The notes beneath the pieces were generated by a model, which ran no database searches, was not told the origin of the DNA, and saw only the letters and a program-made list of their open reading frames with translations. From assembly GCA_934130165.1 (NCBI GenBank), contig CAKOXO010000005.1, forward strand, positions 1 to 64,000: a DNA stretch of 64,000 nucleotides, given 5' to 3'. The position numbers and the translations under genes were made by a program. This document shows, one piece after another, positions 17,004 to 25,438 of this stretch (position 1 is the stretch's first letter; each line of letters opens with the position of its first letter). Source of the stretch: an uncultured Bacilli bacterium. GTDB taxonomy: Bacteria; Bacillota_I; Bacilli_A; RF39; UBA660.

Positions 17004-18146
17004 ATGGCAGATAAAAGAGATTATTATGAGGTTTTAGGGGTTAGTAAAACTGCTTCTGAACAAGAAATAAAAAGTGCTTTTAGAAAAAAGGCTAAACAAT
17101 ACCATCCAGATTTAAATAAAGACAATCCAGATGCTGCTGAAAAGTTTAAAGAAGCTCAAGAAGCTTATGAAGTTTTATCTGATGAGCAAAAAAGAAAAAT
17201 GTATGATCAATATGGCCATGCCGGTGTATCAGGATCAGCATCTTCAGGATTTGGTGGTTTTGGTGGTGCCGGATTTGATGCTAGTGACTTTGATTTTGGT
17301 GATATTTTTGATAATATCTTCGGTGGTGGATTTGGTGGATTCACATCAAACGGAAGAAGTTCAAAATCACGTGCTAGTAGAGGTTCAGATTTACTTATGA
17401 GAATAAATCTTAGTTTCGATGAGGCTATATATGGTTGTGAAAAAGATATAAACTTAGATGTAGTAGAAGAATGTAGTGAATGTCACGGAGAAGGAGGATT
17501 TGATCCTGAAACCTGTGAAAGATGTCATGGAAGTGGAACAATTACAACTGAACAACATACTATCTTAGGATCATTTGTTTCTAAAACTACTTGCCCTTCA
17601 TGTCAAGGTGAAGGTAAAATCTTTAAAACAAAGTGTAACACTTGTCGTGGAAAGGGTAGAGTAAAGAAAAACAAAACCATAACCGTTAATGTTCCCGCAG
17701 GTATAGATAATGGTAATAGACTTAGAGTATCTGGAAAGGGAAATCCTGGAACAAACGGGGGCCCTAATGGGGACTTATATTTAGAGTTCTATGTTGAGGA
17801 GCATGAATACTTTGTAAGAGATGGTGATGATATCTATCTAGAGGTACCAATTACTATTACTGAGGCTATATTAGGTTGTAAAAAAACAATTCCTACATTA
17901 TATGGCAATGTTAAATTAACAATACCAGCAGGAGTTGATTCAGGAGATAAACAACGTATAAGAGGAAAAGGAATTGATAATAAAAATAAAGGCTCAAAAG
18001 GTAATATGTACGTAATTATGAAAGTCATTACACCTAAAAAACTTTCTAGAGAGCAAAAGAAACTTATAGAATCATTAAATAACACTAAATTGGATGATAC
18101 TGTGATTAGTAAGTTTAATAAATTTACAGAAAAAAACGGAAAATAA
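17004..18146 (+). CDS. dnaJ: Co-chaperone DnaJ (Hsp40)
   Basis: 380 residues. Type I J-protein that stimulates DnaK ATPase and delivers substrates. J-domain with HPD (YHPDLNKDNP), a Gly/Phe-rich stretch (GGFGGAGFDASDFDFGDIFDN), four zinc-finger repeats (CSECHGEG, CERCHGSG, CPSCQGEG, CNTCRGKG) and C-terminal beta domains. Separated from dnaK by pepF rather than adjacent. The stop codon lies in a terminator. Confidence 0.97.
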   Translation: MADKRDYYEVLGVSKTASEQEIKSAFRKKAKQYHPDLNKDNPDAAEKFKEAQEAYEVLSDEQKRKMYDQYGHAGVSGSASSGFGGFGGAGFDASDFDFGDIFDNIFGGGFGGFTSNGRSSKSRASRGSDLLMRINLSFDEAIYGCEKDINLDVVEECSECHGEGGFDPETCERCHGSGTITTEQHTILGSFVSKTTCPSCQGEGKIFKTKCNTCRGKGRVKKNKTITVNVPAGIDNGNRLRVSGKGNPGTNGGPNGDLYLEFYVEEHEYFVRDGDDIYLEVPITITEAILGCKKTIPTLYGNVKLTIPAGVDSGDKQRIRGKGIDNKNKGSKGNMYVIMKVITPKKLSREQKKLIESLNNTKLDDTVISKFNKFTEKNGK

Positions 18147-18166
18147 GCTATTATTTTCTTTTTTTA
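18139..18166 (+). terminator. Rho-independent terminator after dnaJ
   Basis: gaaaataa (18139-18146) pairs with ttattttc (18151-18158), GCTA loop, T-rich tail; the stem includes the dnaJ stop. Confidence 0.8.
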
Positions 18167-18170
18167 TTCC

Positions 18171-18193
18171 ATAAAAAAACTAGCTTTGCTAGT
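18171..18193 (-). terminator. Rho-independent terminator for the rnhC operon
   Basis: Reading minus: actagc, short loop, gctagt, then a run of seven T (18193 to 18172). Confidence 0.8.
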
Positions 18194-18195
18194 AT

Positions 18196-18603
18196 TTATA
18201 CTTCTTTATATAAAACTAGTTTCTTGCTAGAGTTTTGCATTTCTTTCTTCATTTCAATATAATCAGCACCAAGTGCCTTTTGTGTAGGTTCATTACCTAT
18301 TTCAACGATGGCAACATCTTCATCAGTATTTAAATTATCTAAACCATCATGAAAGTATTCTTTAGCCTTTTTCCATCCAAATCTTAGGGAATAACAAGCT
18401 ATTGCATGATATGTTTTATCATCTATATCTTTTGATATAACAGAGCCTAATTTGTTAGAATCGCCTTTTTCTAATTCACTAAAGCCCATATCTACAAGCT
18501 TTCTTGTATATACTGAATCACTGATACCTTCCTTATTGATTGCAAAAACAACGTGTTTTTCTTCACAGTTAAAAATAGATCCAAACTTGACTTTTTTAAT
18601 CAT
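18196..18603 (-). CDS. Hypothetical protein downstream of rnhC
   Basis: 135 residues, not confidently recognised. No signal peptide or membrane segment. The blocks GWKKAKEYFHDGLDNLNTDEDVAIVEIG and GADYIEMKKEMQNSSKKLVLYKE suggest an alpha/beta fold. A weak resemblance to macro-domain proteins was considered but is not convincing. AGGAGGG lies seven bases upstream of the ATG. It starts 31 bp after rnhC and is followed by a terminator, so rnhC and this gene form an operon. Confidence 0.6.
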   Translation of the reverse strand: MIKKVKFGSIFNCEEKHVVFAINKEGISDSVYTRKLVDMGFSELEKGDSNKLGSVISKDIDDKTYHAIACYSLRFGWKKAKEYFHDGLDNLNTDEDVAIVEIGNEPTQKALGADYIEMKKEMQNSSKKLVLYKEV

Positions 18604-18634
18604 ATAAACCCTCCTGACAGTTCTATATTATACA

Positions 18635-19540
18635 TTAATATATCATTGTGTGCAATATTCTTTCAGTATTTTTAAAATTTAGTTTACATACTTCTTTTAA
18701 TTTTTTTTCTCCGTATTTTGCAACTAATTCTTCACCAATTTTATCTACATCTTTAGATGCTCCCTTTACTAATGGAAGTTTTACTTCATCACATAATTTA
18801 TCAAACTCTTTTAAGAATATATACCTACTAATTATAGATGAACATGCTACTGCTAAATTTTTATCTTCTGCTTTAGTCATAAATGTAATACCTTTTTGAA
18901 TATTATTAATTCCTTTTAAATACTCATAATATCTTTTTTCTCTTGCAAATTCATCAACTATAATATAATCATATTTTGGGTTTTCTTCATGAATTAATTG
19001 GTATAATACTTTGTTATGCATAATTGATTTAATCTTATTCATATTTACATCTTTTGTGTATTTAGCATTGTACTCACTATTTGTTAATATTAAAGATCTA
19101 TATTTTACTTTTTTTACAATTTCAGGAGCTATTTTTTTGATTTTTTCATCATTAATCTTTTTAGAATCACCAACACCTAGTTTTTCTAAAAATGAAACAT
19201 CTTCTTTTTTTACATAAGATGCAGTTACAACGATAGGTCCAAAATAATCTCCCGTACCAACTTCATCTGATCCAACAGATGAACAGTTATGATATAATGT
19301 AGTAGTTTTATCCTCTTTTTTTTCTTTTGCCTGTTCTGAAACTATTCCCCACATTGATGCATCAACATCAGCACTTTTGCCTTGAAACATAACTTTTCCA
19401 GATTCATACATTGTTATAACTGTATCTTCTTCTTCAGCTTGAAAAACTACATAAGGAATCTTTTTATCTCTCATTTTATCTTTATAATATTCAATCATTT
19501 TTTCCTTTACTTCATCATTTACCTTTATTACAACGTTCAC
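18635..19540 (-). CDS. rnhC: Ribonuclease HIII
   Basis: 301 residues. Cleaves the RNA strand of RNA-DNA hybrids. The N-terminal TBP-like substrate-binding domain ends in QGKSADVDASMWG, and the catalytic RNase H fold begins GSDEVGTGDYFGPIVVTASYV, carrying the metal-binding Asp-Glu pair; later DEFAREKRYYEYL and KAEDKNLAVACSSIISRY. Divergent from the cvpA-like gene, as in Bacillus (rnhC...yshB). Confidence 0.95.
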   Translation of the reverse strand: MNVVIKVNDEVKEKMIEYYKDKMRDKKIPYVVFQAEEEDTVITMYESGKVMFQGKSADVDASMWGIVSEQAKEKKEDKTTTLYHNCSSVGSDEVGTGDYFGPIVVTASYVKKEDVSFLEKLGVGDSKKINDEKIKKIAPEIVKKVKYRSLILTNSEYNAKYTKDVNMNKIKSIMHNKVLYQLIHEENPKYDYIIVDEFAREKRYYEYLKGINNIQKGITFMTKAEDKNLAVACSSIISRYIFLKEFDKLCDEVKLPLVKGASKDVDKIGEELVAKYGEKKLKEVCKLNFKNTERILHTMIY

Positions 19541-19613
19541 GTAATCACCTCAATTTAATTATAGCATATTTTTAAGTGATAAGTTATAATAAAAATAAAG
19601 GAGGAACTAATTT

Positions 19614-20303
19614 ATGAATATCTTAGATATCGTTATAATACTTTTGTTATTACTTTCATTAATAACGGGTATGAAAAGAGGTTTATTAAAAGAAGGAGTA
19701 ATGCTTATAGGGGTTATAGTTATATACATAATATCTTTTTGTTTGAAGGATAAAATAGGGCTATTATTATGTAAAATATTACCGTTTTTTAAGTTTGATG
19801 GAATAGTAGCAATAAATATATTAATATATCAATTAATAGCTTTTGTTTTGATAGCATCTATACTATTTAGTATTTATAGTATTGTTTTAAAATTAACTGG
19901 TATAATTCAAAAATTAGTTGATTTAACCATAATTCTAACCATACCATCAAAGATATTAGGAGCTATACTAGGACTTATTGAAGGTTATATTATAATATTT
20001 ATTATTCTAATAACCTTATCAATTCCATTAGGTAGTACGGAAGTATTTTCAAGATCAAATCTAAATCAAAAAATCATGAAAGAAACACCAATTCTTAGTA
20101 ATTCATTTAACAATATAAATAATCTTATTTTAGATATTTATGATGTTAATAGTGATATTTCAAAAAAAGATGTAGATAAAACTAATACAAAATTACTTAA
20201 TATGTATTTAAAATATGATATCTTAAATAAAAAACAATTAAATGATATAATTACTACTGGAAAGTTAGATAATATAAGTAATATAGATAAATATAAAGCC
20301 TAA
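19614..20303 (+). CDS. CvpA-family membrane protein
   Basis: 229 residues. Four hydrophobic segments (MNILDIVIILLLLLSLITG; VMLIGVIVIYIISF; LIYQLIAFVLIASILFSIYSI; LGLIEGYIIIFIILITLSIPL), and the opening LDIVIIL...GMKRGLLKE matches CvpA/colicin V production proteins. The C-terminal 70 residues are cytoplasmic and Asn/Lys-rich. AAAGGAGG before the ATG. The divergent position beside rnhC matches Bacillus yshB. Function in this lineage unknown. Confidence 0.8.
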   Translation: MNILDIVIILLLLLSLITGMKRGLLKEGVMLIGVIVIYIISFCLKDKIGLLLCKILPFFKFDGIVAINILIYQLIAFVLIASILFSIYSIVLKLTGIIQKLVDLTIILTIPSKILGAILGLIEGYIIIFIILITLSIPLGSTEVFSRSNLNQKIMKETPILSNSFNNINNLILDIYDVNSDISKKDVDKTNTKLLNMYLKYDILNKKQLNDIITTGKLDNISNIDKYKA

Positions 20304-20387
20304 TGCAACTAATATTTTACAAAAAACAACCTAAAATAGGTAGAATGCAACCATGTTATTTAGTATGATTTTTTTGAGGTGATCAAA

Positions 20388-21734
20388 ATGAATTTTTGTA
20401 ACAATTTACAAAAACTGAGAAAAAATAAAAATATTTCTCAAGAACAATTAGCAGAGGAGTTAGGAGTTTCTAGACAAGCTGTTTCAAAATGGGAAAGCGG
20501 AGCTAGTTATCCTGAAATGGATAAACTAGTCCTGTTATGTAAAACATTTAACTGTAATCTAGATGACTTAATAAATAAGGATATAACCCAGATTGAGGAT
20601 TTATCTAGTTCGAAAAAAATACTTACTAATTTTATTAAAAGTATAGGTGATGGAATTACTAAAACTATAAAGATGATTGAAAATTTTAGTTTTAAAGACC
20701 TTGTTAAGTTTATAATACAAATACTTGTAATAGTGCTTGTTATTGCAATATGTAGAATTCCATTTTCACTAGTTGAGGATGCTGTTTATAATATATTATC
20801 AGAATATCAAAATAATGTAATATGTAATGTTTTCCTAACATTCTTTGAATTTATTATTTCAATAGGATATAGTGTTTTTGCAATTATAACTTTCTTTTAT
20901 ATTTATAAAGTTAAATTTTTGAATGAAGCAGAAATAATAAAACAAGAAAATAATGCCAAAACAAGTGATACGAATAAACAAATAAAATCTAGTGATAAAT
21001 ATATTATAAAATCAAATAAAATGACAATACTAGAATTTTTAACTATGTTACTGATTTGGTTTTTAAAGTTTATGGTAATTGTTTTTATGATTCCAACACT
21101 TATATCTTTATTAACTACAATAGTATGTTTTACTTTATTTATTGTATTGTTATTTAAAGGATTATTACTAACTGGACCTATTCTAATTACAATTAGTCTT
21201 ATAGTTTTTGGAGTAGTACTTCTAGAAATTATGTTTAATTTTATAGTAAATAAGAAGTCTACCTATAAAAGGGTATTCATTGCTATGATATCTTCTATAG
21301 CAGTTTTTGGAATAGGTGTCTTATTCTCAATGATATACTTTTCTAATTTGAAATTAATGGATAGACCATCTCCTAAATTTAAAAATAAAAAAATGGAACA
21401 AGTAATTTCTATGAATGATAGTTTATTTATACATAACTATAATGGAAATATTAATTATGAAGTTGATCCAAATATGTCTAATGATGAAGTTAAATTGGTG
21501 TTATCTTATTACAGCAATACCATTACACCTAAAGTAAATAAAAATGATGATAATACATATTCTATAGGAGTAATTCAATCTAAATATTTTAGAATGCAGG
21601 ATTACACAGATGATATAATTAATAATTTAAAGAAAAAGAGAGTATATACATATTATGGAGTAAATGATATAAATGTTTCCGTTTTTGCATCAGAGGAAAA
21701 TATCAATAAAATTAAGGAAAATTATTATAAATAA
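20388..21734 (+). CDS. HTH (XRE) transcriptional regulator with membrane segments
   Basis: 448 residues. N-terminal XRE helix-turn-helix (FCNNLQKLRKNKNISQEQLAEELGVSRQAVSKWESGASYPEMDKL), then about five hydrophobic segments between residues 105 and 315, and an outer C-terminal region of ~115 residues. A membrane-bound regulator of this kind could sense the envelope. ATG 20388 with GAGGTGA is chosen over the GTG at 20379. A 13-bp inverted repeat at 20329-20341 is a possible autoregulatory site. Target genes unknown. Confidence 0.8.
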   Translation: MNFCNNLQKLRKNKNISQEQLAEELGVSRQAVSKWESGASYPEMDKLVLLCKTFNCNLDDLINKDITQIEDLSSSKKILTNFIKSIGDGITKTIKMIENFSFKDLVKFIIQILVIVLVIAICRIPFSLVEDAVYNILSEYQNNVICNVFLTFFEFIISIGYSVFAIITFFYIYKVKFLNEAEIIKQENNAKTSDTNKQIKSSDKYIIKSNKMTILEFLTMLLIWFLKFMVIVFMIPTLISLLTTIVCFTLFIVLLFKGLLLTGPILITISLIVFGVVLLEIMFNFIVNKKSTYKRVFIAMISSIAVFGIGVLFSMIYFSNLKLMDRPSPKFKNKKMEQVISMNDSLFIHNYNGNINYEVDPNMSNDEVKLVLSYYSNTITPKVNKNDDNTYSIGVIQSKYFRMQDYTDDIINNLKKKRVYTYYGVNDINVSVFASEENINKIKENYYK

Positions 21735-21760
21735 AAAAAGAGTTAACTCCTTTTTTCTAT
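21731..21760. terminator. Probable bidirectional terminator
   Basis: The palindrome GAGTTAACTC flanked by A-rich and T-rich arms lies between two converging genes. The stem has almost no loop in its perfect form, so confidence is moderate. Confidence 0.5.
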
Positions 21761-22321
21761 TAATATATTATCTAAAATTTTGTATGAATAGTTATCTAAT
21801 TTATTAAGTATTTCATCCTTTATTTTTACCATGTAAGTTATTTTTACATCAAAATTTTTACTAACTATTTCTTCGTCTTTTAAAATATAGTTTATTTTAT
21901 CTTGAATATCATAATCAAAAGTTAATTCTATTAATTTTCCATTTTGTAATTTGTTAATATTTACTAAGGCTAATGTATCTTTAACACTTTTAGAATATGC
22001 TCTTACTAATCCTCCGGCACCCAATTTTATTCCACCAAAATATCTTACAACTATTGCTAATATATTAGTTATTTTTTCTTTTTCTAAGACATTTAATATA
22101 GGCATACCGGCAGTTCCACCTGGTTCTCCATCATCACTTGATTTCTTGTTGGAATCAACAATATATGCATAACAATAATGAGTTGCTTTTGGATATGACT
22201 TTTTAATATTATCTAAAATGTCAGAAACGTCATTTTTAGATTTAATTTTAAAAAGGAGAGTAATGAATTTTGAATTTTTAATTATTGTTTCACCTTTTGT
22301 GTTTTTATCAATTGTATACAT
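21743..22321 (-). CDS. YigZ/IMPACT-family protein
   Basis: 192 residues. The N-terminal IMPACT domain has the family signature THYCYAYIVD...SSDDGEPGGTAGMPIL and VRYFGGIKLGAGGLVRAYSK. The C-terminal DUF1949-like ferredoxin-fold domain follows (ELTFDYDIQDKINYIL...). Orthologous to B. subtilis YvyE. Biochemical role unsettled; eukaryotic IMPACT regulates translation. GGTGAGG upstream of the ATG. Confidence 0.92.
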   Translation of the reverse strand: MYTIDKNTKGETIIKNSKFITLLFKIKSKNDVSDILDNIKKSYPKATHYCYAYIVDSNKKSSDDGEPGGTAGMPILNVLEKEKITNILAIVVRYFGGIKLGAGGLVRAYSKSVKDTLALVNINKLQNGKLIELTFDYDIQDKINYILKDEEIVSKNFDVKITYMVKIKDEILNKLDNYSYKILDNILIEKRS

Positions 22322-22396
22322 ATAACCTCACCAAGATAATTATATCTTATAATAGTTAAAAATAATAGTATTTTCTTTGTAATACAATAATAGAAA

Positions 22397-22425
22397 TTGA
22401 CAAAATCACAGTTTTATGGTATAAT
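22397..22425 (+). promoter_or_regulatory. Consensus sigma-A promoter
   Basis: Perfect TTGACA (22397-22402) and TATAAT (22420-22425), 17-bp spacer. One of the best promoters in the window, driving an unknown small basic protein. Confidence 0.85.
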
Positions 22426-22456
22426 GTGTTCACTTTAATAAGAGGGGGAATTTATT

Positions 22457-22837
22457 ATGAAAATAGGTTTAGATCAAATATATAATGGTAATATTTCAGA
22501 GGTTGTTGATGTTGATATAGTTACAGAGTCAATTAGTCCTACAGTAGCTGTAGCTAAAAGCGTCCCTAAAACGCAATTAATAAAAGAGGATGCCTGTCTA
22601 ATAAAAATCAAAGATGGACTATATGTTGATATTGATAATATTAGAAGTTTATCTGACAGAGTTAAATTAAAAAGAGAGCTTAGAAGAGAAAAAAAGAAAA
22701 GAAACAATCTTTTAATACATACAACTGGTTCTTTAGTAGAACAATTAGTAGTTGATGATTCTGAAATTAAACCACTTTATCCAAATGAAAATAAAAAAAT
22801 ACCATTAAGAAAAATTAAAAAAATTAGAAATAAATAA
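22457..22837 (+). CDS. Hypothetical small basic protein
   Basis: 126 residues, not recognised. The N-terminal ~80 residues look beta-rich (VVDVDIVTESISPTVAVAKSV; ACLIKIKDGLYVDIDNI). Then comes a strongly basic helix (RVKLKRELRREKKKRNN) and a basic tail (KKIPLRKIKKIRNK), suggesting nucleic-acid or ribosome contact. No signal peptide. It is a monocistronic unit with a consensus promoter, GAGGGGGA ribosome-binding site and its own terminator, so it is likely well expressed. Confidence 0.7.
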   Translation: MKIGLDQIYNGNISEVVDVDIVTESISPTVAVAKSVPKTQLIKEDACLIKIKDGLYVDIDNIRSLSDRVKLKRELRREKKKRNNLLIHTTGSLVEQLVVDDSEIKPLYPNENKKIPLRKIKKIRNK

Positions 22838-22842
22838 TTTTT

Positions 22843-22882
22843 AAAGAATAAACTTTAATTATGTAAATGTTTATTCTTTTTT
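22843..22882 (+). terminator. Rho-independent terminator
   Basis: aaagaataaac (22843-22853) pairs with gtttattcttt (22869-22879), then T's. Confidence 0.8.
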
Positions 22883-22951
22883 GTATAAGAAATTAAATAC
22901 TAGAGATTATGAAATAAAGATTTATTTTTATCTTTTTGTTTCTTAATTTGA

Positions 22952-22979
22952 TTTACATAATGAATAAATATGATATAAT
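22952..22979 (+). promoter_or_regulatory. Promoter of the AI-2E-family gene
   Basis: TTTACA (22952-22957), 16-bp spacer, TATAAT (22974-22979). Confidence 0.6.
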
Positions 22980-22994
22980 TAAAATGGTGATGAT

Positions 22995-24137
22995 ATGTTA
23001 AAAAAGGATAAAAAAATTGATGTTGAAAGTTTAAATGAACTTATATCAACTGGTAAAAAAATATTAAGAGTTAGTTTTATAGCTATAATAATTGGGGTTA
23101 TAGTGCTTGGATTATATTTGCTTAATTCCTTAAATGTTTTTAGAATAATAAAAGAATTATTAGTAGTCATTTCTCCAGTATTTATTGGTTTAATACTTGC
23201 CTGGCTGTTAGACCCAGTTGTTAAAATACTGCAAAGAAGAAAAATACCTAGGTTGGTTGCTTGTATTTTTGTATATTTAGTTTTTATTGGTTTAATTGTA
23301 ACTTTATTGATAGTTATGATGCCATCATTTGTATCTCAAATAAAAGATTTTGTAAATACAATACCATCAATATTAACTGATTTAAAAATGCTTATATCTG
23401 ATGTAGTTAATTCATTTAGTAGTAATAATGGAATAGATTTAGGTTATGTAAAAAAACAAATTTTTTCTACTATAAATTCGCTAAGTAATAACTTAACTAA
23501 CAATTTACCTGATACATTAATAAATATCGCAACTAGTGTAATAAGTGGGGGAATGTTTGTAATTCTTGGTCTTATGATTGGTTTTTATATGTTATATGAC
23601 TTTGATAAGGTTAGTGTTGGAATTATTAATATGTTACCTAAAACATGGAGAAGTGATGCTAGAGAGTTAACAAATAGAATAAATCATTCGTTAAGAGAGT
23701 ATGTAACCGGAGTTTTATTAGTTATGTCACTTGTATTTATCACTCAAAGTATTGGTCTTAGCATAGCTGGACTTAAATCTCCTCTTGTTTTTGCACTATT
23801 TTGTGCAATTACAGATGTAATACCATACTTTGGACCATATATAGGAGCAATTCCAGCAGTTATTGTAGGATTTACAATTTCTCCTTGGGTTGGAATAGGG
23901 TGTGTTATTTCAATAGTTGTTGTACAAATATTAGAAAACAATTTTTATCAACCACTTATAATGGGTCATACTATGAAGTTACATCCTGTTACAATTATGG
24001 CTGGACTATTGATTTTTGAACATTTCTTTGGTATTATAGGTATGATTGTTGCAACTCCTGTTATAGCATGTATAAAAGTAATTTTTACGTTTATTGATGA
24101 AAAGAAAAATGTAATGCAAAAAATAAAAGGTGAATAA
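22995..24137 (+). CDS. AI-2E family transporter (TqsA/YdiK-like)
   Basis: 380 residues with about eight membrane helices in the family layout: two N-terminal helices (VSFIAIIIGVIVLGLYLL; ELLVVISPVFIGLILAWLLDPVV), a third, an extracytoplasmic loop region (KDFVNTIPSILTDLKML), then a C-terminal bundle with GALFCAITDVIPYFGPYIGAIPAVIVGF-type sequence (FALFCAITDVIPYFGPYIG) and NNFYQPLIMGHTMKLHPV. Members export AI-2 or other small solutes or act as antiporters; substrate here unknown. GGTGATG before the ATG. Confidence 0.9.
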   Translation: MLKKDKKIDVESLNELISTGKKILRVSFIAIIIGVIVLGLYLLNSLNVFRIIKELLVVISPVFIGLILAWLLDPVVKILQRRKIPRLVACIFVYLVFIGLIVTLLIVMMPSFVSQIKDFVNTIPSILTDLKMLISDVVNSFSSNNGIDLGYVKKQIFSTINSLSNNLTNNLPDTLINIATSVISGGMFVILGLMIGFYMLYDFDKVSVGIINMLPKTWRSDARELTNRINHSLREYVTGVLLVMSLVFITQSIGLSIAGLKSPLVFALFCAITDVIPYFGPYIGAIPAVIVGFTISPWVGIGCVISIVVVQILENNFYQPLIMGHTMKLHPVTIMAGLLIFEHFFGIIGMIVATPVIACIKVIFTFIDEKKNVMQKIKGE

Positions 24138-24141
24138 AACG

Positions 24142-24314
24142 TTGATAAAGATAAGTAGTAAAATATTTTATTTAAGAGAGTTAATGGTTGGTGAAAATTA
24201 ACATAAAAATTTTATGAAAGCTACTTTTGAGTTTTAAAGGGAGACCGTTATCTAAATTAAGACCAAGTTAGGATGGTACCGGGTATTATTAATATCCTCC
24301 TAATCTGGTCTTTT
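24142..24314 (+). promoter_or_regulatory. T-box leader (alanine-specific) of the alaS operon
   Basis: Classical T-box: AGAGAG at about 24175 followed by the GGTTGGTGAAAA element of the Stem I distal loop, specifier GCT at 24220-24222 (alanine), and the T-box sequence AGGATGGTACCGGG (24270-24283). The TGGT bulge would pair with the ACCA end of uncharged tRNA-Ala. The competing terminator pairs about 24261-24273 with 24298-24310 and ends in T's (24311-24314). Uncharged tRNA-Ala should favour read-through into two kinase genes, alaS and holA. Confidence 0.92.
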
Positions 24315-24336
24315 ATTTGTATAAAAGGAGAATAAT

Positions 24337-24882
24337 ATGAAAGTATATGTAATTGGTGGAAAAGCTGGAGTTGGAAAAAACACTTTGGCGCAATATTTAA
24401 AAGAAGAATTAGAAAATTATAATCATAAACCGTGTATTATACAGATAACGGAACCGTTATATTCATATGCTAGAAACTACTTTAATTGGGATGGTGATAT
24501 TAATCATAAACCCAGAAAGTTTCTGCAGCAAATGGGAATTGAAATTATTAATAAAAAACTAGGTAAAAAGGATTTCCTACTAAATAGATTATATGAAAAT
24601 ATAGAAATATTAAGTAACTATTTTGATGTATTTATAGTTCCTGATATAAGACTAATTAATGAGTTTAATAGTATTAAAAATAAATATGATGAAGTCACTA
24701 CCATAAAACTAGAACGAGATAATTATAATAATCACCTAACAGGTGAAGAAAGTAATCATATTACTGAAACAGAAATAGATAATTATAACGAATTTAGTTA
24801 TATATTAAAAAACACCGATAAAAACAAATTAAAAAAAGATGCAATAAATATAGTTAAAATGAGTGAAGAAAAGGAGAGATAG
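24337..24882 (+). CDS. P-loop deoxynucleoside-monophosphate-kinase-like protein
   Basis: 181 residues. Walker A GGKAGVGKNTLAQYL at the N-terminus and a dNMP-kinase-like layout (YARNYFNWDGDINHKPRKFLQQMG; VFIVPDIRLINEFNSIK; IKLERDNY). Similar to phage/bacterial dNMP kinase-like proteins, but the substrate cannot be read from the sequence. First gene after the alanine T-box, overlapping no neighbour and two bases before the next kinase. Confidence 0.7.
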   Translation: MKVYVIGGKAGVGKNTLAQYLKEELENYNHKPCIIQITEPLYSYARNYFNWDGDINHKPRKFLQQMGIEIINKKLGKKDFLLNRLYENIEILSNYFDVFIVPDIRLINEFNSIKNKYDEVTTIKLERDNYNNHLTGEESNHITETEIDNYNEFSYILKNTDKNKLKKDAINIVKMSEEKER

Positions 24883-24883
24883 T

Positions 24884-25435
24884 ATGAATAAATTAATAGC
24901 AGTAGTTGGTATGAGTGGAACAGGAAAAAGTGTAATAACTGATTATTTAGAGGAAAATAACTGGAATAAATTATATTTTGGTGGTATTACATATAAACTT
25001 ATGAAGGAAGCTGGAATAGAGCGAACAGCTGATGGCAAAGTAGAAAAGGAATTTAGAGAAAAACTAAGAGAAGATCATGGCCCTGAATGTTATGCTAAGT
25101 TTTTAGAACCAGAGATAAGAGAAAAACTAGCCCAAGGAAATGTTGTATTAGATGGTTTATATTCTTGGTATGAGTATAAATATTTAATAGAGCGTTTTGA
25201 AAATTTAGTTTTAATATGTGTAGTAACCGATAAAAATATAAGATATAGTCGTGTAGCGAATAGACCAGATAGACCATTTGATAAAGATGCTATAGTCTAT
25301 AGAGATTTATCAGAAATAGAGAATTTAGCTAAAGGTGGACCTATTGCTTATGCTGACTATTATATTTTAAACAATGGTGAAATGAATGAAGAAATAAATA
25401 GATTAAAAGAAATACTTAAAGAGATAGGAGAGTAG
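24884..25435 (+). CDS. P-loop kinase, dephospho-CoA-kinase-like/UPF0200-like
   Basis: 183 residues. Walker A VGMSGTGKSVITDYLEE, then YFGGITYKLMKEAGIERTADGKVEKEFREKLREDHGPECYAK and NVVLDGLYSWYEYKYL, RVANRPDRPFDKDAIVYRDLSEIENLAKGGPIAYADYYILNNG. This resembles the UPF0200/dephospho-CoA-kinase-like NMP kinase group. Substrate unknown. ATG 24884 with AAGGAGAG is chosen; an in-frame ATG at 24863 lies inside the preceding gene. Lies 3 bp before alaS. Confidence 0.7.
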   Translation: MNKLIAVVGMSGTGKSVITDYLEENNWNKLYFGGITYKLMKEAGIERTADGKVEKEFREKLREDHGPECYAKFLEPEIREKLAQGNVVLDGLYSWYEYKYLIERFENLVLICVVTDKNIRYSRVANRPDRPFDKDAIVYRDLSEIENLAKGGPIAYADYYILNNGEMNEEINRLKEILKEIGE

Positions 25436-25438
25436 TAT

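Noticed and set aside
18196..18603. Macro-domain protein
   Set aside because: The family glycine-rich ADP-ribose loops are not visible; left as hypothetical.
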